From Lineus longissimus (Eukaryota > Nemertea > Pilidiophora > Heteronemertea > Lineidae), in assembly GCF_910592395.1 (NCBI RefSeq), contig NC_088309.1, forward strand, positions 17,612,599 to 17,676,598: DNA of 64,000 nucleotides, in the 5' to 3' direction. This document shows positions 1-10,058 of this stretch, in pieces. The translations under genes were made by a program, and so were the position numbers. The notes beneath the pieces are model-generated. The model searched no databases, was not told where the DNA came from, and saw only the letters and a list, made by a program, of their open reading frames with translations. Numbering within the stretch: the stretch's first letter is position 1; every line of letters begins with the position of its first letter.

Positions 1-1287
1 TCCGGACAGTCGGGCAAGTAAATGGTGAAAAATAAAATGGTGATTGACCACGGAAATTTTTTTTTAATCGACAAATTAGACAGACTTTGATATTTCCACT
101 CTTTTCAGCCAACTGGCAGAAAAAACTCAAAACACGCCCCCTATTACCAAATTAGCAAAATTCGAAATTAATTTTTTCATCAAATAATTTCTTTATATCT
201 GTAGACTTGCCACAACAAATATTTTTTCAATACCTCTCCAAATATGTACTTGAGAGTAAAAAACATGCACTCGTCTAATAGATAGGCCTGGACCCTCCAA
301 CCTATGAATATTCATTAGTGGTCTTGTCTCAGATGAATGATTCTCTATGGAGGCAGCCATCTTGCATGTCTTGCTTTCAATATGAGGACCAAATGCATTA
401 TGGGAAATGTCCCTAGCAACTAACATTGATTTACTTAAAAGTAGCGTTAGTTAACATTGGGCCTAACAAAACATTGATTTGTGAAACTCAATTTTAGCGT
501 TATGTTAGCTAACGCTAAGTTAGGGACTTTAACATAAAAAGATAAACTAACATACTTTTATCACCATAACTTTTGTGCCATGACGGCACCAGTTGTTATA
601 CGTGTGACGTCATCACCGGGATCGACGCATCGTCTCCGAGTTTGATAGTGACGTCACTAGGACGTAGTGCCGAACGTCGCGGGACGTTCGTTGTTGATGT
701 ATTGTTGTGAGAAGCGAAACGGAAAGTAAAGAAGTATTCTGAGTTTATTTCGTCATTCTAATACTAACAGCCATATTTCCGAGAAATTAACGAGGACTTA
801 GAAGACGGACGCCGACAAAGGATCATTTCAGGTGTTCTATGGAAGTCATGGAGGCTTCACGTTTGCCCGTCATCCGATTGATAGGCAGATTAGCCGCAGA
901 TACTCATTTTCAATAGTGTGCAAACACACTGTCCACATACATGTAGTAGACGGACTCTTCAATATGATTGACAGGAGAAAGGTGCACTAGGCCTATATAT
1001 ACACTACAAAGAAGCACCTTTATTTCGCAAATAATACCTCAGCTGCATGCGCATCCAAAGTCGGCCTATAGGCCTACATACCAAAGTTGGAAAACATATT
1101 TCAAAGACCCGATGGCACATAATTTCCAGAGTTTGCATCGTACAAACGTAGAGGCGCGTTGACTCGTTCCGCCCAACCTGCATGGACGCGTGTTCACATC
1201 ACAGGTACGCTTTTTGAGGGAGCTTGACTCGGATGTTAAGTACATGTATATAAGTCACTTCAAAAATTATTGAATGCCGTACTGACA
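1..1287. other. Host DNA, no gene recognised
   Basis: I see no convincing coding region here; the longest ORFs are under 80 codons and resemble nothing I know. The stretch 420-530 is rich in GTTAGTTAAC/TTAGC words with two short ACATTGATTT repeats. Two TGACGTCA-like sites lie at about 604 and 648. It does not visibly match the other segmental copies, so copy A of the duplicated block starts at about 1290-1340. Confidence 0.5.
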
Positions 1288-1652
1288 TCAACCGAGCTTT
1301 AAGTTAGTTTTTATCACACGACACGACAGAGCACCTCGAGGCAATTTTTTGTCATATTCTTGTTTCGGATCTTTATTCAGAAGATTTAAGGATCCGTACG
1401 TTTTGAGAAAGTGAACCACCATCATTTTCATAGCCAATTTGACAAATTCCCTTCTATTCTTGTTTTGCATTTGTCTTAAATTCAAGTTAATCATCTGACA
1501 CCAGGCGGGCCCTGTCTTTTCCCCCCATATGAATGACCGACAAGGCTTGGTTAGGATACATTTGACAGCACAGTAAGAGGCACTGTCGGTAGGAAAATGA
1601 ATGAAAACTGCCCCAATCGGTATTTCGATATTCTTCCGCATGAATATCCGCG
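1288..1652 (-). CDS. PAN/apple-like exon, copy A
   Basis: A leftward open frame with a cysteine pattern like a PAN/apple domain: SYCAVKC, then a Cys before RSFIW, then AWCQMINL. PAN modules are extracellular protein- or carbohydrate-binding folds held by disulfides. The exon is preceded on the minus strand by a pyrimidine-rich tract ending in TTTGCTTTCAG, a good 3' splice site, which sets the right edge at 1652. Two further copies lie at 35355-35620 and 51049-51314. This copy reads about 40 codons further than those before its stop, with a different C-terminus. The parent gene model is unknown; the LamG-like ORF just to the right may belong to the same gene or to a neighbouring copy. PAN assignment is from the cysteine spacing only. 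Confidence 0.35.
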
Positions 1653-1975
1653 CTGAAAGCAAATGAAAAAAGGCCTTGAGACAAGTTGCTAAAGGGTGCT
1701 ATGTATTACTTCTAGTAGCTCATTAGAATTTTATCCTTTTCATTCAAATTATATGTCTATACAGGTATGTTATTGAAACGGTGGAGAAACAACATTTTGG
1801 AGAAAAAGTTGTCACGTTCAATTAATTATTGACCTTGTTATTGTTGGCACTAAAGTAAAGTACAGGTACGCTGGGTTCATCAGATGAGAGTGTGAGTCGG
1901 TCGACCTCCTGATGACGATGTCCAACATTGGGATAGCCGTTCACGTTAACTTTTCCCGGGCCTTGTGAAAACTCC

Positions 1976-2833
1976 CTAATGTTGACAACTCCCCGAATCG
2001 GCGCCAACTCGCAAAACGGGCATCTCTGGACATGCAATGATGAGTATAAGAAATGTAAAACAAAAGGTCCATTTTCTGGAATACAAACCCATGCACCAAT
2101 GCTTGTGAGCTTCAATTTCACCATTTGTTAGAATTCTGTCGAAGAGAGCCACCTTGGTGATCAGTTGCCGTTTGGTGCCTCCTACTATCTTCTTGGGCAA
2201 ATTCCCGCCAACAGTCAGTTTTAATTTTCGCTTCCTCATTCCTTTGCATTGTAGGGAGATACCTCTTACCGTTGTAGTGCAGTCGTGCAACTTGATGGTC
2301 ATCTGCTCTCTAGAACATTCTTGATTAAAAACAAACCATGTCCAGGCATGCATGTAACACTGTTGCAATTCTACACTCCGAGTACATTTCTTTCTTTTCC
2401 AGCCTTTGCTATAGTTACTGCAACTTCGTAAAATCAACTTACACTTCGTATTTATCTTCTGTGTGATTTTCATTTCAATACTTATAATTTTAAAACGATT
2501 TGAGGGGTTTCTGCCGGCTAGCTCCATGAGTCTAAACGTACAAGATACATTGAAAGTGAGAAAGGTCTGGAAAGCAAATGTCAAACTCATCAAGCTATTG
2601 GACTTTCGACTCTTACTAAGGAGACACAATCCTCTTTCATTTGTAGGTGTTATTTTGATTGCGCCATCTGGGATTCCAAGGGGACCCTTCACCATTTGTA
2701 TTGTGCGTTCTTTTTGGTCACACCCATGCATGCTAAAATGGCCTGAATCAAACTTATCGAAAGGTCAATACCACATTCTACAGTTTACACAAATATGCTG
2801 TATGAACAGAGTGACTAATTGAAACGACAGCAT
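1976..2833 (-). pseudogene. LamG-like secreted/membrane protein, copy A (interrupted)
   Basis: Leftward relative of the ORFs at 36726-37535 and 52421-53230. The start equivalent to those copies is the ATG at 2833-2831, followed by a hydrophobic signal-like stretch. Codon TGG of the WYWPF motif is TGA here (2767-2765), which breaks the frame; an open frame of 251 codons resumes from the Met at 2731. Shared LamG-like landmarks are GPLGIPDGAI near the start and ILTNGEIEAHKHWCMG near the end, the latter like the final strand of LamG/concanavalin-like domains. A hydrophobic segment follows. The C-terminus differs from copies B and C because about 750 bp present there is missing here. The Polinton is inserted about 100 bp upstream of the start, probably in the 5' region of this copy. 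Function unknown. Confidence 0.45.
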
Positions 2834-2929
2834 AGTCGCACCAGGTCGCATTTTTATTTCACACATCGAAATTTCATCAGAAAGGAACACCTCGTATAAA
2901 CTTTAGTATCATAAGTCAGATTTTAGGCT

Positions 2930-2935
2930 CCAAAT
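2930..2935. repeat. Polinton target-site duplication, left
   Basis: CCAAAT lies immediately before the left terminal inverted repeat and is repeated at 24631-24636 after the right one. Polintons make 6-bp duplications. The paralogous block at 37611-37626 has a single CCAAAT at this point followed directly by the right-flank sequence, which shows the pre-insertion site. Confidence 0.95.
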
Positions 2936-3178
2936 AGTAATAGGGAAACGAATGTACGACTATCTACGACAAAACCTAGAATCATGGGCAAAAAACTTCA
3001 CCCTTCATCATTATTCATGTACATTTGTCAAGAATTCATTGTTTTAACCCACAAACACTACCAAAAACCCAACATGGAAAATTTCTGTTAACACAGTGGG
3101 GTCTTTGGGATTTTCCCAAATCTACCAAACTTACTAAAATACGTAACATGGATAAAACTACAAGTTTCCCTATTACTT
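2936..3178 (+). repeat. Polinton terminal inverted repeat, left (243 bp)
   Basis: It is the reverse complement of 24388-24630 with no difference found by eye. It starts AGTAATAGGGAAAC and ends with the inverted form GTTTCCCTATTACT(T), so the repeat is itself bounded by a 14-bp inverted repeat. No ORF lies within it. The first gene starts 48 bp inside. Confidence 0.97.
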
Positions 3179-3225
3179 GAGTTAAGTTGGTTGTTTTTGA
3201 CCTAACCAAAATTCAAGTAAATTAA

Positions 3226-4641
3226 ATGTATTACCCATTGGCAACGAAGCATAAGGATAACATTACATTTGACTTTTGTCAATTTGATGCCTATGTTACC
3301 ACTAACAGATTTTTCAAAGTACAAGAGAGTGATATCACGCCAGAGTTTTTAAAATTGAAAAACAGAGATGATTGTCTTAGACTTGAAAAAAACCCACTGG
3401 CGTTCTACCAGACCCAGTTTAACATGGCCGTATGGTTCGCGACAACTGGATGTGGCATTTCACTAGAGCATCTGAACAGCAGCAATCAAATGATCAGATC
3501 ACTTTACAGGTTCCACACTTACTATCAAATCAGAAAAATTATGAAAAACCTTGATATCCCCATTTTGGGAGAAAGCAATTTCAATGAAACAAATAATAAC
3601 ATTAACCGTAGGAAACTAGGCGAGTTACTAAGCGAATTTGGCTTAAAAGACGAGTATGATTTTTCATTGTTTGAAAGTAATGATGGATGGGCTTCCTGGG
3701 GTGAACCGGATTACAACCCAAGCATAACTGACCCTGGTTACTACATCGATAACTCTAAAATCAATTTCTTCTTAATGCAAATTCACGAGAATAGAACGCC
3801 ACCAATGTTTAAATCTGATTGGGACGCTGGGATGGATAACTTCAAATACGATCAGGGTTGGATCCAGTGGTATGTTAATCAACATAAACATATTTTTGAG
3901 GTTCTCAAACAGCCACACGATCAATCATACCAACAATTCATGACTCTTAAGTCCTCAGGTTTCTCGAATCCAGGGATAGAAAGATTGAATGATTCCATCA
4001 GAACATATGTTTACTGCATACTGGGATCACAGGCCCTCACTAGAACCCCGATTACTAGACAGCCAGGAACAGAGTTAGACGCACATAAGGAATTCATCAA
4101 ACTTCTAAGTGATTCAATTGAACAGCATGTGGATATCCCTACCTCAATTGCTAGATACCAGAAAGCACTGTCGGACACTCACACACGATTAGACTATGTA
4201 ATTGCCCCAGGTCTGTACATCATAGGGTCTGACATGGTACTCAAGATCGGTAAGATCGAGAATTACAACAATGATATCCTGATAGCAACTAAACACTTGA
4301 AGCCTGGTAAGAATAACATTAACAATGAAAAGACCTTGCCTCCTCTATTGATGCAAGGACAAACTTCTAAGAAGATAAGGGTTAAGGCTAATATCACTAC
4401 CACACCAAAAGAAGTGAAGACTGTTGTGTCCAGTAAAACTGTTGTAACAAGTAAGGCTGACGCAACTGGTAGGCCTACTGGGCAGGTCAGGCCTATTGTG
4501 CCCAATAAGACTGATGAAACAAGTAGGCCTGATGTGCCCAGTAAGCCTGATGTGCCCAGTAAGCCTGATGATACCCATGAAACAATCAAGTTTATCCTCT
4601 ATGCTGTTGTTGGAAGTTTAATTTTTATTACTGTAAAGTAA
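3226..4641 (+). CDS. Conserved Polinton protein with C-terminal membrane anchor
   Basis: A 471-residue protein of unknown function. From memory, relatives with the same AVWFATTGCG, RFHTYYQ and LDYVIAPGLYI landmarks recur in Polinton-like elements of marine invertebrates, but I cannot name a role. A Lys/Pro/Thr-rich stalk at about residues 395-448 contains short tandem units (SRPDVPSKPDVPSKPDD). A single hydrophobic segment at about 453-469 (FILYAVVGSLIFITV) sits at the extreme C-terminus, as in a tail-anchored or virion-surface protein. The start at 3226 lies in TTAAATG, the start context shared by most genes of this element. The stop codon TAA is directly followed by the ATG of the next gene. 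First gene inside the left repeat. Confidence 0.8.
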   Translation: MYYPLATKHKDNITFDFCQFDAYVTTNRFFKVQESDITPEFLKLKNRDDCLRLEKNPLAFYQTQFNMAVWFATTGCGISLEHLNSSNQMIRSLYRFHTYYQIRKIMKNLDIPILGESNFNETNNNINRRKLGELLSEFGLKDEYDFSLFESNDGWASWGEPDYNPSITDPGYYIDNSKINFFLMQIHENRTPPMFKSDWDAGMDNFKYDQGWIQWYVNQHKHIFEVLKQPHDQSYQQFMTLKSSGFSNPGIERLNDSIRTYVYCILGSQALTRTPITRQPGTELDAHKEFIKLLSDSIEQHVDIPTSIARYQKALSDTHTRLDYVIAPGLYIIGSDMVLKIGKIENYNNDILIATKHLKPGKNNINNEKTLPPLLMQGQTSKKIRVKANITTTPKEVKTVVSSKTVVTSKADATGRPTGQVRPIVPNKTDETSRPDVPSKPDVPSKPDDTHETIKFILYAVVGSLIFITVK

Positions 4642-5495
4642 ATGGCTGAAGGAAGAGGAGTAGGAGAAGATATCCAAATGGATGATTTGAGTGACTATCA
4701 ATTTTCAGAAGCAAAAAGTAGAACTGCTGAAACAACATTCACTAACCCAATGTTTGATGATGGCACAAATTACGAAACATATGTTGACAAGAATTTTTTG
4801 AATGAATTGGGTAGGATTCAAGATGCAAATACTCCAAATCTAACTCCCTATGATGACTTTAACAACCCACGTAATTACTCTGTTGATGAAATCAATTGGA
4901 ATGGAAGAATTAAGATTGAAACTGAAAAAATGAGAAATTTTTTGATGGCTTTGGCAGTTCAGGTATTAAAGAAGTTTCCGAAGCTAATAGATTGGAAGTG
5001 CTTAGATCTGAAAATTTTACTAAGGGCAAACCGATGAAATTTACTCCAGGAAATTTAAAGAATCTTTCCAAACTTGTTTTTACTGCAGTAGAAGTTAAGT
5101 ACAGTATCAATTATGACATTAATAGTGATATCGTAATTTCTAATAATGAGCTCTTAAAAGTAATAACAAATGAAACTCTCTTCATGATAGGGCACAATGG
5201 ACAAGGAGAACTAGTTTGGGTTAGAATAACAGATAAAAATGGTAATCTTTTAGCCAATTCTACAATAACAAGCTTTACTGGTGGTAAATCAGTAATTGAG
5301 AAATTAAATTCCATGAGTCATCATTTTGAAAGCATAGGACTTATTGCCGAACTAAGACGAGAACAAGAAGCTGAAGTTGAAAAGAAAAGAAAAGAGAGAA
5401 TAGAAACAGCTACTTTCCTTAAAAATCTAAGAGCTGATGATAAAACGTCAACACCAAAAAAACAAATTCAAATTCAGGAAATTGTTCATGACTAA
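4642..5495 (+). pseudogene. Polinton protein of unknown function, one frameshift
   Basis: Two overlapping open frames (4642-5037 and 4992-5495) are best read as one gene of about 280 codons broken by a one-base indel in the T run at 4938-4943: the second frame is already open from that point and continues into its own ORF. The N-terminal half is acidic; the C-terminal part ends in a charged helix (RREQEAEVEKKRKER) and a polar tail. No known domain was recognised. The ATG abuts the previous stop (GTAAATGG), fitting the element's start pattern. The frameshift is in a homopolymer, so it could be a base-calling error rather than decay. Confidence 0.6.
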
Positions 5496-6490
5496 CTCCG
5501 CCGTCACCGTCAAGAACACGAATCAATATACCTACACTACAGAGAACAAATTTAGCAGCACAAATTACTGACGTAATCAATAGTGAAGATGGAAGTTTAG
5601 ATGAAGATACGATGAACCAAACACTAATAGATAAAATCATAGATGCTACTGATGAAGAATTAAGGGCATTTGGTTTTTCAGATAATGCTTTGAGAGAAGT
5701 TAGAGGGTTAAAACGCGCTGGGGATGTTCATGCAACAGTTAAGATGGAGAGAGATATGAGTAATATGAAAATAGTTAACCTAGAAGAAGAACTTAACAAT
5801 CTAAAAAGAGAATATGCTATCCTAGGAGAAGAAAATGAAGTTCTAAGAAATGACTTAATTAACTCTGGAAAAGATCATTTAGACGAAAAGGAAAATCTAA
5901 ACAGAGAAAAGGACGAGCTAAGAATAAAAATTGAGGAAGTGAAAGAGGAACTGAATAGAGAACGTGCCAAGGTATTTGAATTAGACAGAGAAGCTGAAAG
6001 CAGTTCAAAAAGACTGAAACGTTTGATCACTGATGTCTTGAAGAAACCAGATTCACAGATTTCACTCAAGGACAGAATCAAGTTACTTTTTAAGATTGAA
6101 GGCCTTACAATTGCTGCAATAGTCGCTGCAGTGATTATGATACTGACAACTTTAGGTCTTGGTATCAGTAATGCTTTGAAACCTGTGCATAAACCAGTAC
6201 CACCAAGTCCTACTCCGCCAAGTCCGGATAAACCATCATCAATTCCAGATAAAGTTAGAGAAGGACTAAAGAAGTTTGCTGAATGGCTAAAAGAACTAGC
6301 CAAGAAATCAGTTGCGGCTTTACCGGGAATCATCGGTTCTATCGTATCATTTCTCCTGAAAACAATTGGTGCAGTTGTTGGGTTCATGGCCGAACATCTA
6401 GTCATTCTAGTGATTGTTGTTGTTAGCTCCATAATTTATGGTTTGGTAGAAGGTGTTAAAGCTGTTAAAGCTGTTAAAGCTGCTAAGTAA
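5488..6490 (+). CDS. Coiled-coil, membrane-associated Polinton protein
   Basis: The clear ORF starts with ATG at 5612 (292 residues), but the same frame is open and looks coding back to 5492, where the upstream gene ends. An ATG at 5488 overlaps the previous stop in another frame, so the true start may be 5488 with a one-base indel near 5495. In the 5612 numbering there is a long Glu/Lys-rich coiled coil at about residues 45-140, a transmembrane segment at about 168-188, a Pro-rich linker (PPSPTPPSPDKP) near 198-210 and a second hydrophobic region at about 240-285. The C-terminus carries repeated VKA triplets. This architecture suggests a structural or membrane-remodelling virion protein; no homologue was identified. 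Confidence 0.6.
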
Positions 6491-6528
6491 AATCAATGAT
6501 TGAATGATTTTCAAGTCAAATAAATAGA

Positions 6529-7784
6529 ATGACAACTGGAGTACTTCTCAACACTGAAAGGAGTCATAAGATTCCACTCGGATTAAAGGCAGAGAGAAAT
6601 CATCACATTATCACGCACAATCCGTCTTCTGCTAATCCAAAAGAAACATTGTACATTAGAATACCTGCTTTAAGAGAAAATACGTTCTTTGTACCCAGGT
6701 CTCTTTTTCTGTCAGCTGATGTAACCATTTCTGGTGATTCAAAGAACAGCCTGGTTAACAATTTGGAAGAAACCTGTTATCCAAGATGGTAATTAAGTGG
6801 GGAACGGAACAGATATTTGATCTCAATGAATACAGTCATTATTCGACTTTTAAAGATCTGTGGTTAACACAAGAGCAAAGGAACGATAGTGTTTTTCAAG
6901 GTATTCAGTCAGAAAATCTTAGAAAGTTGAGATCAGGTGTTGCAGAAGCCGATGTTACCGGTGAAACCAGCGATGAGAAAACACTGAAGAAAGTGTTTGG
7001 AACCAAGTACAAGATACCGTTAGATTTTGAGCTATTTTTCAACTATGCTCCATTTTACAAGTTTCCAATTCAAGAGGATGTGATCATCGAGATTACGTTA
7101 GCACCAAAGGAGGAGATCATCGTTACCAGCACAACTGCAAACATGAATTACAAACTTGAAAATATCAGTTTTGAATATGACACAGTAACTAACAAGGGAT
7201 TAGCCAATACGCTTACAAACAAGTACAATTCAGGTTTCTCCATCTATTACGACTGGGTAGATCACTTCAAAACTGTCAACGTAACGGCAAATGAAACGCT
7301 GATCAACAAGAACATCAATTTTCCTCGAATGTCAATAAAAGGACTATTACTTCTATTCATTTCTGATTACACTGATGGTTCAAGAGATTCTGAAAAGTTT
7401 GAAAATCCTAACATCACAAAAGTTCAAATAACCATCGAAGGAGTTGCTAATCAGGTGTTTCCAGAAGGAATGAGAATGCTAGATCAATGGGAGGAGATCA
7501 AGAAACACTTCATGACCGAAGACTTAAAGAAAACTTACGACTGCAACATGTCTATGAAAAAGTACTATGGAGACTCGATTAACTACGGTCTTTGGTTGGA
7601 CCTGAGAACTACTGAAGACAATAGATTACACGGATCGGGCAAAACGCTTCAAAACACTAAAGATGGTATTCAATTGTCTATAACAAAAGAATCTGGAAAG
7701 GGACCATACAAAATGCACATATTTGTGGTTTCTGATGCTCAAGTTAACATTCAAAATTCACAGATTGTTTCCTTGCAACATTAA
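6529..7784 (+). pseudogene. Major capsid protein (double jelly-roll, PY/hexon-like), one frameshift
   Basis: The capsid protein is split over two frames (6529-6792 and 6786-7784). The break is a one-base loss in the GG at about 6765-6766: past it the +1 frame gives the strand that continues into MVIKWGTEQIF and on to the 7784 stop, a total of about 418 codons, typical for Polinton major capsid proteins. Landmarks are the early IPLGLKAERNHH region, EEIIVTSTTANMNYKL in the middle, VNVTANETLINKNINFP in the second jelly roll, and the closing HIFVVSDAQVN strand. Proteins of this family form the trimeric capsomers of icosahedral capsids. The start context is AAATAGAATG rather than TAAATG. Assigned from family resemblance in the reading; a structure search would settle it. 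Confidence 0.75.
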
Positions 7785-7840
7785 GATTGTTAATTTTGAC
7801 TTGCAACATTAGGATTGTTAACTTGCAACATTAAGATTAT
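7773..7840 (+). repeat. Triplicated end of the capsid gene
   Basis: TTGCAACATTAAGATTGTTA-type units occur three times (7773, 7801, 7823). The first copy holds the last codons and stop of the capsid gene; the others are non-coding copies of it. The same kind of repeated gene end is seen after three other genes of this element. Confidence 0.85.
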
Positions 7841-7855
7841 TTTACAGTTAAATAA

Positions 7856-8092
7856 ATGGAAACACCAGGAAAGAAGGAAATCATCAATACACTGTACCAA
7901 AGTGTGTTATTGGCAACAGCAACAATTGGTTACTCATATTTACTAAAGAGATTCTTGAGAATTGCCATTGGCCCGCCAAGTCAGGCAAACTTAGAAGAGA
8001 TTCTTAAACTTGGCGGAATTGTAGCAGTAAGTAATGTAACATTGGAATACTTTTACGATCAAGGTATTTTACCCAGAAACATAATCAAGTAG
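7856..8092 (+). CDS. Small Polinton membrane protein (78 aa)
   Basis: A short protein with one or two hydrophobic stretches (about residues 15-32 and 48-62), an internal GPPSQANLEEILK segment and a C-terminal YFYDQGILPRN. From memory, small proteins with a GDPS-like centre and an (F/L)xDQxILP end occur next to the capsid genes of many Polintons; their role is not known and a virion-membrane or assembly function is only a guess. Start in AATAAATGG. It sits between the major capsid and the penton-like gene, so it is probably part of the structural module. Confidence 0.7.
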   Translation: METPGKKEIINTLYQSVLLATATIGYSYLLKRFLRIAIGPPSQANLEEILKLGGIVAVSNVTLEYFYDQGILPRNIIK

Positions 8093-8108
8093 AATTTAAG
8101 TACAGTAA

Positions 8109-8864
8109 ATGAGAACCGTGGTGTACATTAATTCCAGTGACTACCCAGAACAGAAATCACATGATTTAACCATACATCTTAACACTGAAATTCAGAATGT
8201 CATTAGCGTCAGTTTAACATTTGCAGGAATACCTTGTACATTCTACAACATAAGTAAAGCAAAACAAAATAACGAAATTAAGGTGCGTGGATCTTCAATA
8301 GATGCTACAGAGATTAAAATACCCGATGGTCTCTATGACCTAGAAAGCTTTTCAAAGATGTTTGCAAATGAATTGAAAGAAAATAGTTTAAGCAAAAATG
8401 CTGTTAAGTTTGATGTTGATGAACCCACTGGTAGGACAGTGATGAAGATGCTTAAGAGAAAAAATGGAGAGTTTTACCAGATTATATTTTTTGGTAAAAG
8501 CAATGAATTATTTGGCTTTAAACCGGAATGGCCTTACCCCACATATCCAGTTTTACCAACAAATGGTGAGTTTGTAAGCGATAGGCCCATAAATTTTAGA
8601 CCAATGGACTATTTTGTTTTCCACTGTGACATCGTCAATAATGTAATGAGCAATGGCAAGCCATCAGATGTCTTAGCCACTAGACCGATAAAAGAATCTA
8701 ACTTTGGAGATATGATAGCATATTCCTTTGGGGATAACATGGAAATTCTGTGCAAATCAAGTGTTGGCAAGTTGAATATTCGTCTAACAGATGAAAACAA
8801 TGGCATTATCGACCTTAATGGTTTTGATGTACAGTACCAATTGATCTTTACTCACTGCGCCTGA
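8109..8864 (+). CDS. Penton-like minor capsid protein (PX-like) 1
   Basis: A 251-residue beta-rich protein of the Polinton minor-capsid (single jelly-roll, penton) type. Landmarks are the N-terminal sheet around LTIHLNTEIQNVISVSLT, IKIPDGLYDLESFSKMF, the capsid-like GKPSDVLATRPI loop and the closing KLNIRLTDENNGIIDLNGFD strand. It fits the position right after the major capsid gene, where pentons usually sit. A paralogue with the same KPSDIL and FEITDENGKIV landmarks is encoded at 17089-17818. Start in AGTAAATG. The last codons plus stop are duplicated downstream (8847-8883). Confidence 0.72.
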   Translation: MRTVVYINSSDYPEQKSHDLTIHLNTEIQNVISVSLTFAGIPCTFYNISKAKQNNEIKVRGSSIDATEIKIPDGLYDLESFSKMFANELKENSLSKNAVKFDVDEPTGRTVMKMLKRKNGEFYQIIFFGKSNELFGFKPEWPYPTYPVLPTNGEFVSDRPINFRPMDYFVFHCDIVNNVMSNGKPSDVLATRPIKESNFGDMIAYSFGDNMEILCKSSVGKLNIRLTDENNGIIDLNGFDVQYQLIFTHCA

Positions 8865-8899
8865 TTTTTACTCACTGCGCCTGATTTTAAGTGAATTAA

Positions 8900-9337
8900 A
8901 TGGCAGCCATAAGTATGATGGTTGGTTCTGCGCTGGTGAATGGTTTAGCCTTCTCCGGTACTAGTTACCTTTTTAAAAAACTAGACAAGAATGGCTATGA
9001 GATTGAAATGAAGAGACATAATTTAGCTCAAGAGCAATTGCAAAGAGCATCCACAGAATGGGATGAGCATAGGAAAAGTACCATTGACTTCGTTAACCTT
9101 GAATTAAAGAGAGAACATGAAGCAGCAATTGACTTCAAAAATGCCGACGCCTCACTTTCATTGTACAACAGTTTAAACCCGCATAATGGAATTACCATTC
9201 CTAGACAACCGCAATTGAGCGATTACTACAAGCCCAGCGATGAAATGAAGAATTACGAATACCTTTGGATCATTTTAGGAATGAGCGTCTTGGGTTTTGG
9301 GATTTACTATTTCGTTGGAAAGAAGAAGAAAGACTAG
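8900..9337 (+). CDS. Conserved Polinton bitopic membrane protein
   Basis: 145 residues with a hydrophobic N-terminus (about 5-25), a long charged helix (EMKRHNLAQEQLQRASTEWD onward) and a C-terminal membrane segment at about 121-138 followed by a Lys-rich end. From memory, proteins with an N-terminal small hydrophobic domain followed by an RHxxAxExxQ helix and a short aromatic SLYNSLNP-like motif recur in Polintons, without assigned function. Start in AATTAAATGG. The C-terminal Lys-rich stretch and stop are echoed by near-copies to about 9375. Confidence 0.7.
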   Translation: MAAISMMVGSALVNGLAFSGTSYLFKKLDKNGYEIEMKRHNLAQEQLQRASTEWDEHRKSTIDFVNLELKREHEAAIDFKNADASLSLYNSLNPHNGITIPRQPQLSDYYKPSDEMKNYEYLWIILGMSVLGFGIYYFVGKKKKD

Positions 9338-9371
9338 GAAAAAGAATAAGGAAAAAGAATAAGAAGAAAGA

Positions 9372-9986
9372 CTAAACGTGAATAAAACCATACGGGTGTT
9401 CCAGTCTTATGATCAATTTAGATCCTTTCGTCTTTTTAAGGGCATCTATGTATTTTTGCCTCTGGTCTTTAGGGATAACACTATTTTCTTCTAAGGCATC
9501 TTTCATTGCCGATTCATCCTTGTTGAAAAACAGGAATAAAACCCTTATGTTCTCTCTGAAGTCCTTAACAACAGAGTTGTACTTCTGAACGAGTAACCAA
9601 ACAGTCAGATTGTAGTGTCTACCGGAAAAGGCAAGATTACATAACTCAGACACCTTCTTCTTTGTGTCTCTCAAATTAGCACAGTCGTCAATGATGAATA
9701 ATGTCTGTGATCCTTCGAAGGCCATGGTGGCAAATTGAAGCACAGGGTCTAAATTATTGGCTACAGCAATTGGATTGACAATGAAAACATTCTTGTCTTC
9801 GTAAATCCATCTCCTATTGTACGTCTTGTTTCTGAAGTAAGTTGGACAGAAAATGACTATGTTCTGGAACTTATGGCGATATTCCTTCTCTAAGAGGTCA
9901 AGAGCAAAATGAGTCTTACCGCAATTGGTGACTCCTGAAATCAACATGTTGTGTGGGCCGAAAACTAGTATGTCTTTTGCCTTCAT
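9372..9986 (-). CDS. A32/FtsK-like genome packaging ATPase
   Basis: A 204-residue P-loop ATPase. Walker A is GVTNCGKT at residues 18-25 and Walker B is TLFIIDD at 95-101, both intact, as in the poxvirus A32 / adintovirus FtsK-HerA packaging ATPases that pump DNA into capsids. Length is normal for Polinton ATPases. It is the only gene of the left and central block on the minus strand, lying between the membrane protein and the integrase. Its ATG is embedded in the palindrome ATTTAAAT, shared head-to-head with the rightward strand. No frameshift was found, so this is among the intact genes of the element. Confidence 0.9.
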   Translation of the reverse strand: MKAKDILVFGPHNMLISGVTNCGKTHFALDLLEKEYRHKFQNIVIFCPTYFRNKTYNRRWIYEDKNVFIVNPIAVANNLDPVLQFATMAFEGSQTLFIIDDCANLRDTKKKVSELCNLAFSGRHYNLTVWLLVQKYNSVVKDFRENIRVLFLFFNKDESAMKDALEENSVIPKDQRQKYIDALKKTKGSKLIIRLEHPYGFIHV

Positions 9987-10058
9987 TTAAATGAGTAAAA
10001 CAGAATTTAAATTGCCCGATATCAATTCAGAATTTAAATGAGTAAAACAGAACTAAAA
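9985..10058 (+). repeat. Duplicated start region between ATPase and integrase
   Basis: The segment AATTTAAATGAGTAAAACAG occurs twice, about 45 bp apart, once at the ATPase start and again at the integrase start. The first copy gives a spare rightward ATG with the same first codons as the integrase. This may be a duplicated divergent promoter/start region. Confidence 0.7.

Noticed and set aside
4263-4589. Minus-strand ORF of GLLGTSGLL repeats
   Set aside because: Antisense of the Pro/Lys-rich repeat stalk of the 3226 gene.
5875-6432. 185-codon minus-strand ORF
   Set aside because: Antisense of the coiled-coil gene; Ser-rich low-complexity product is a shadow.
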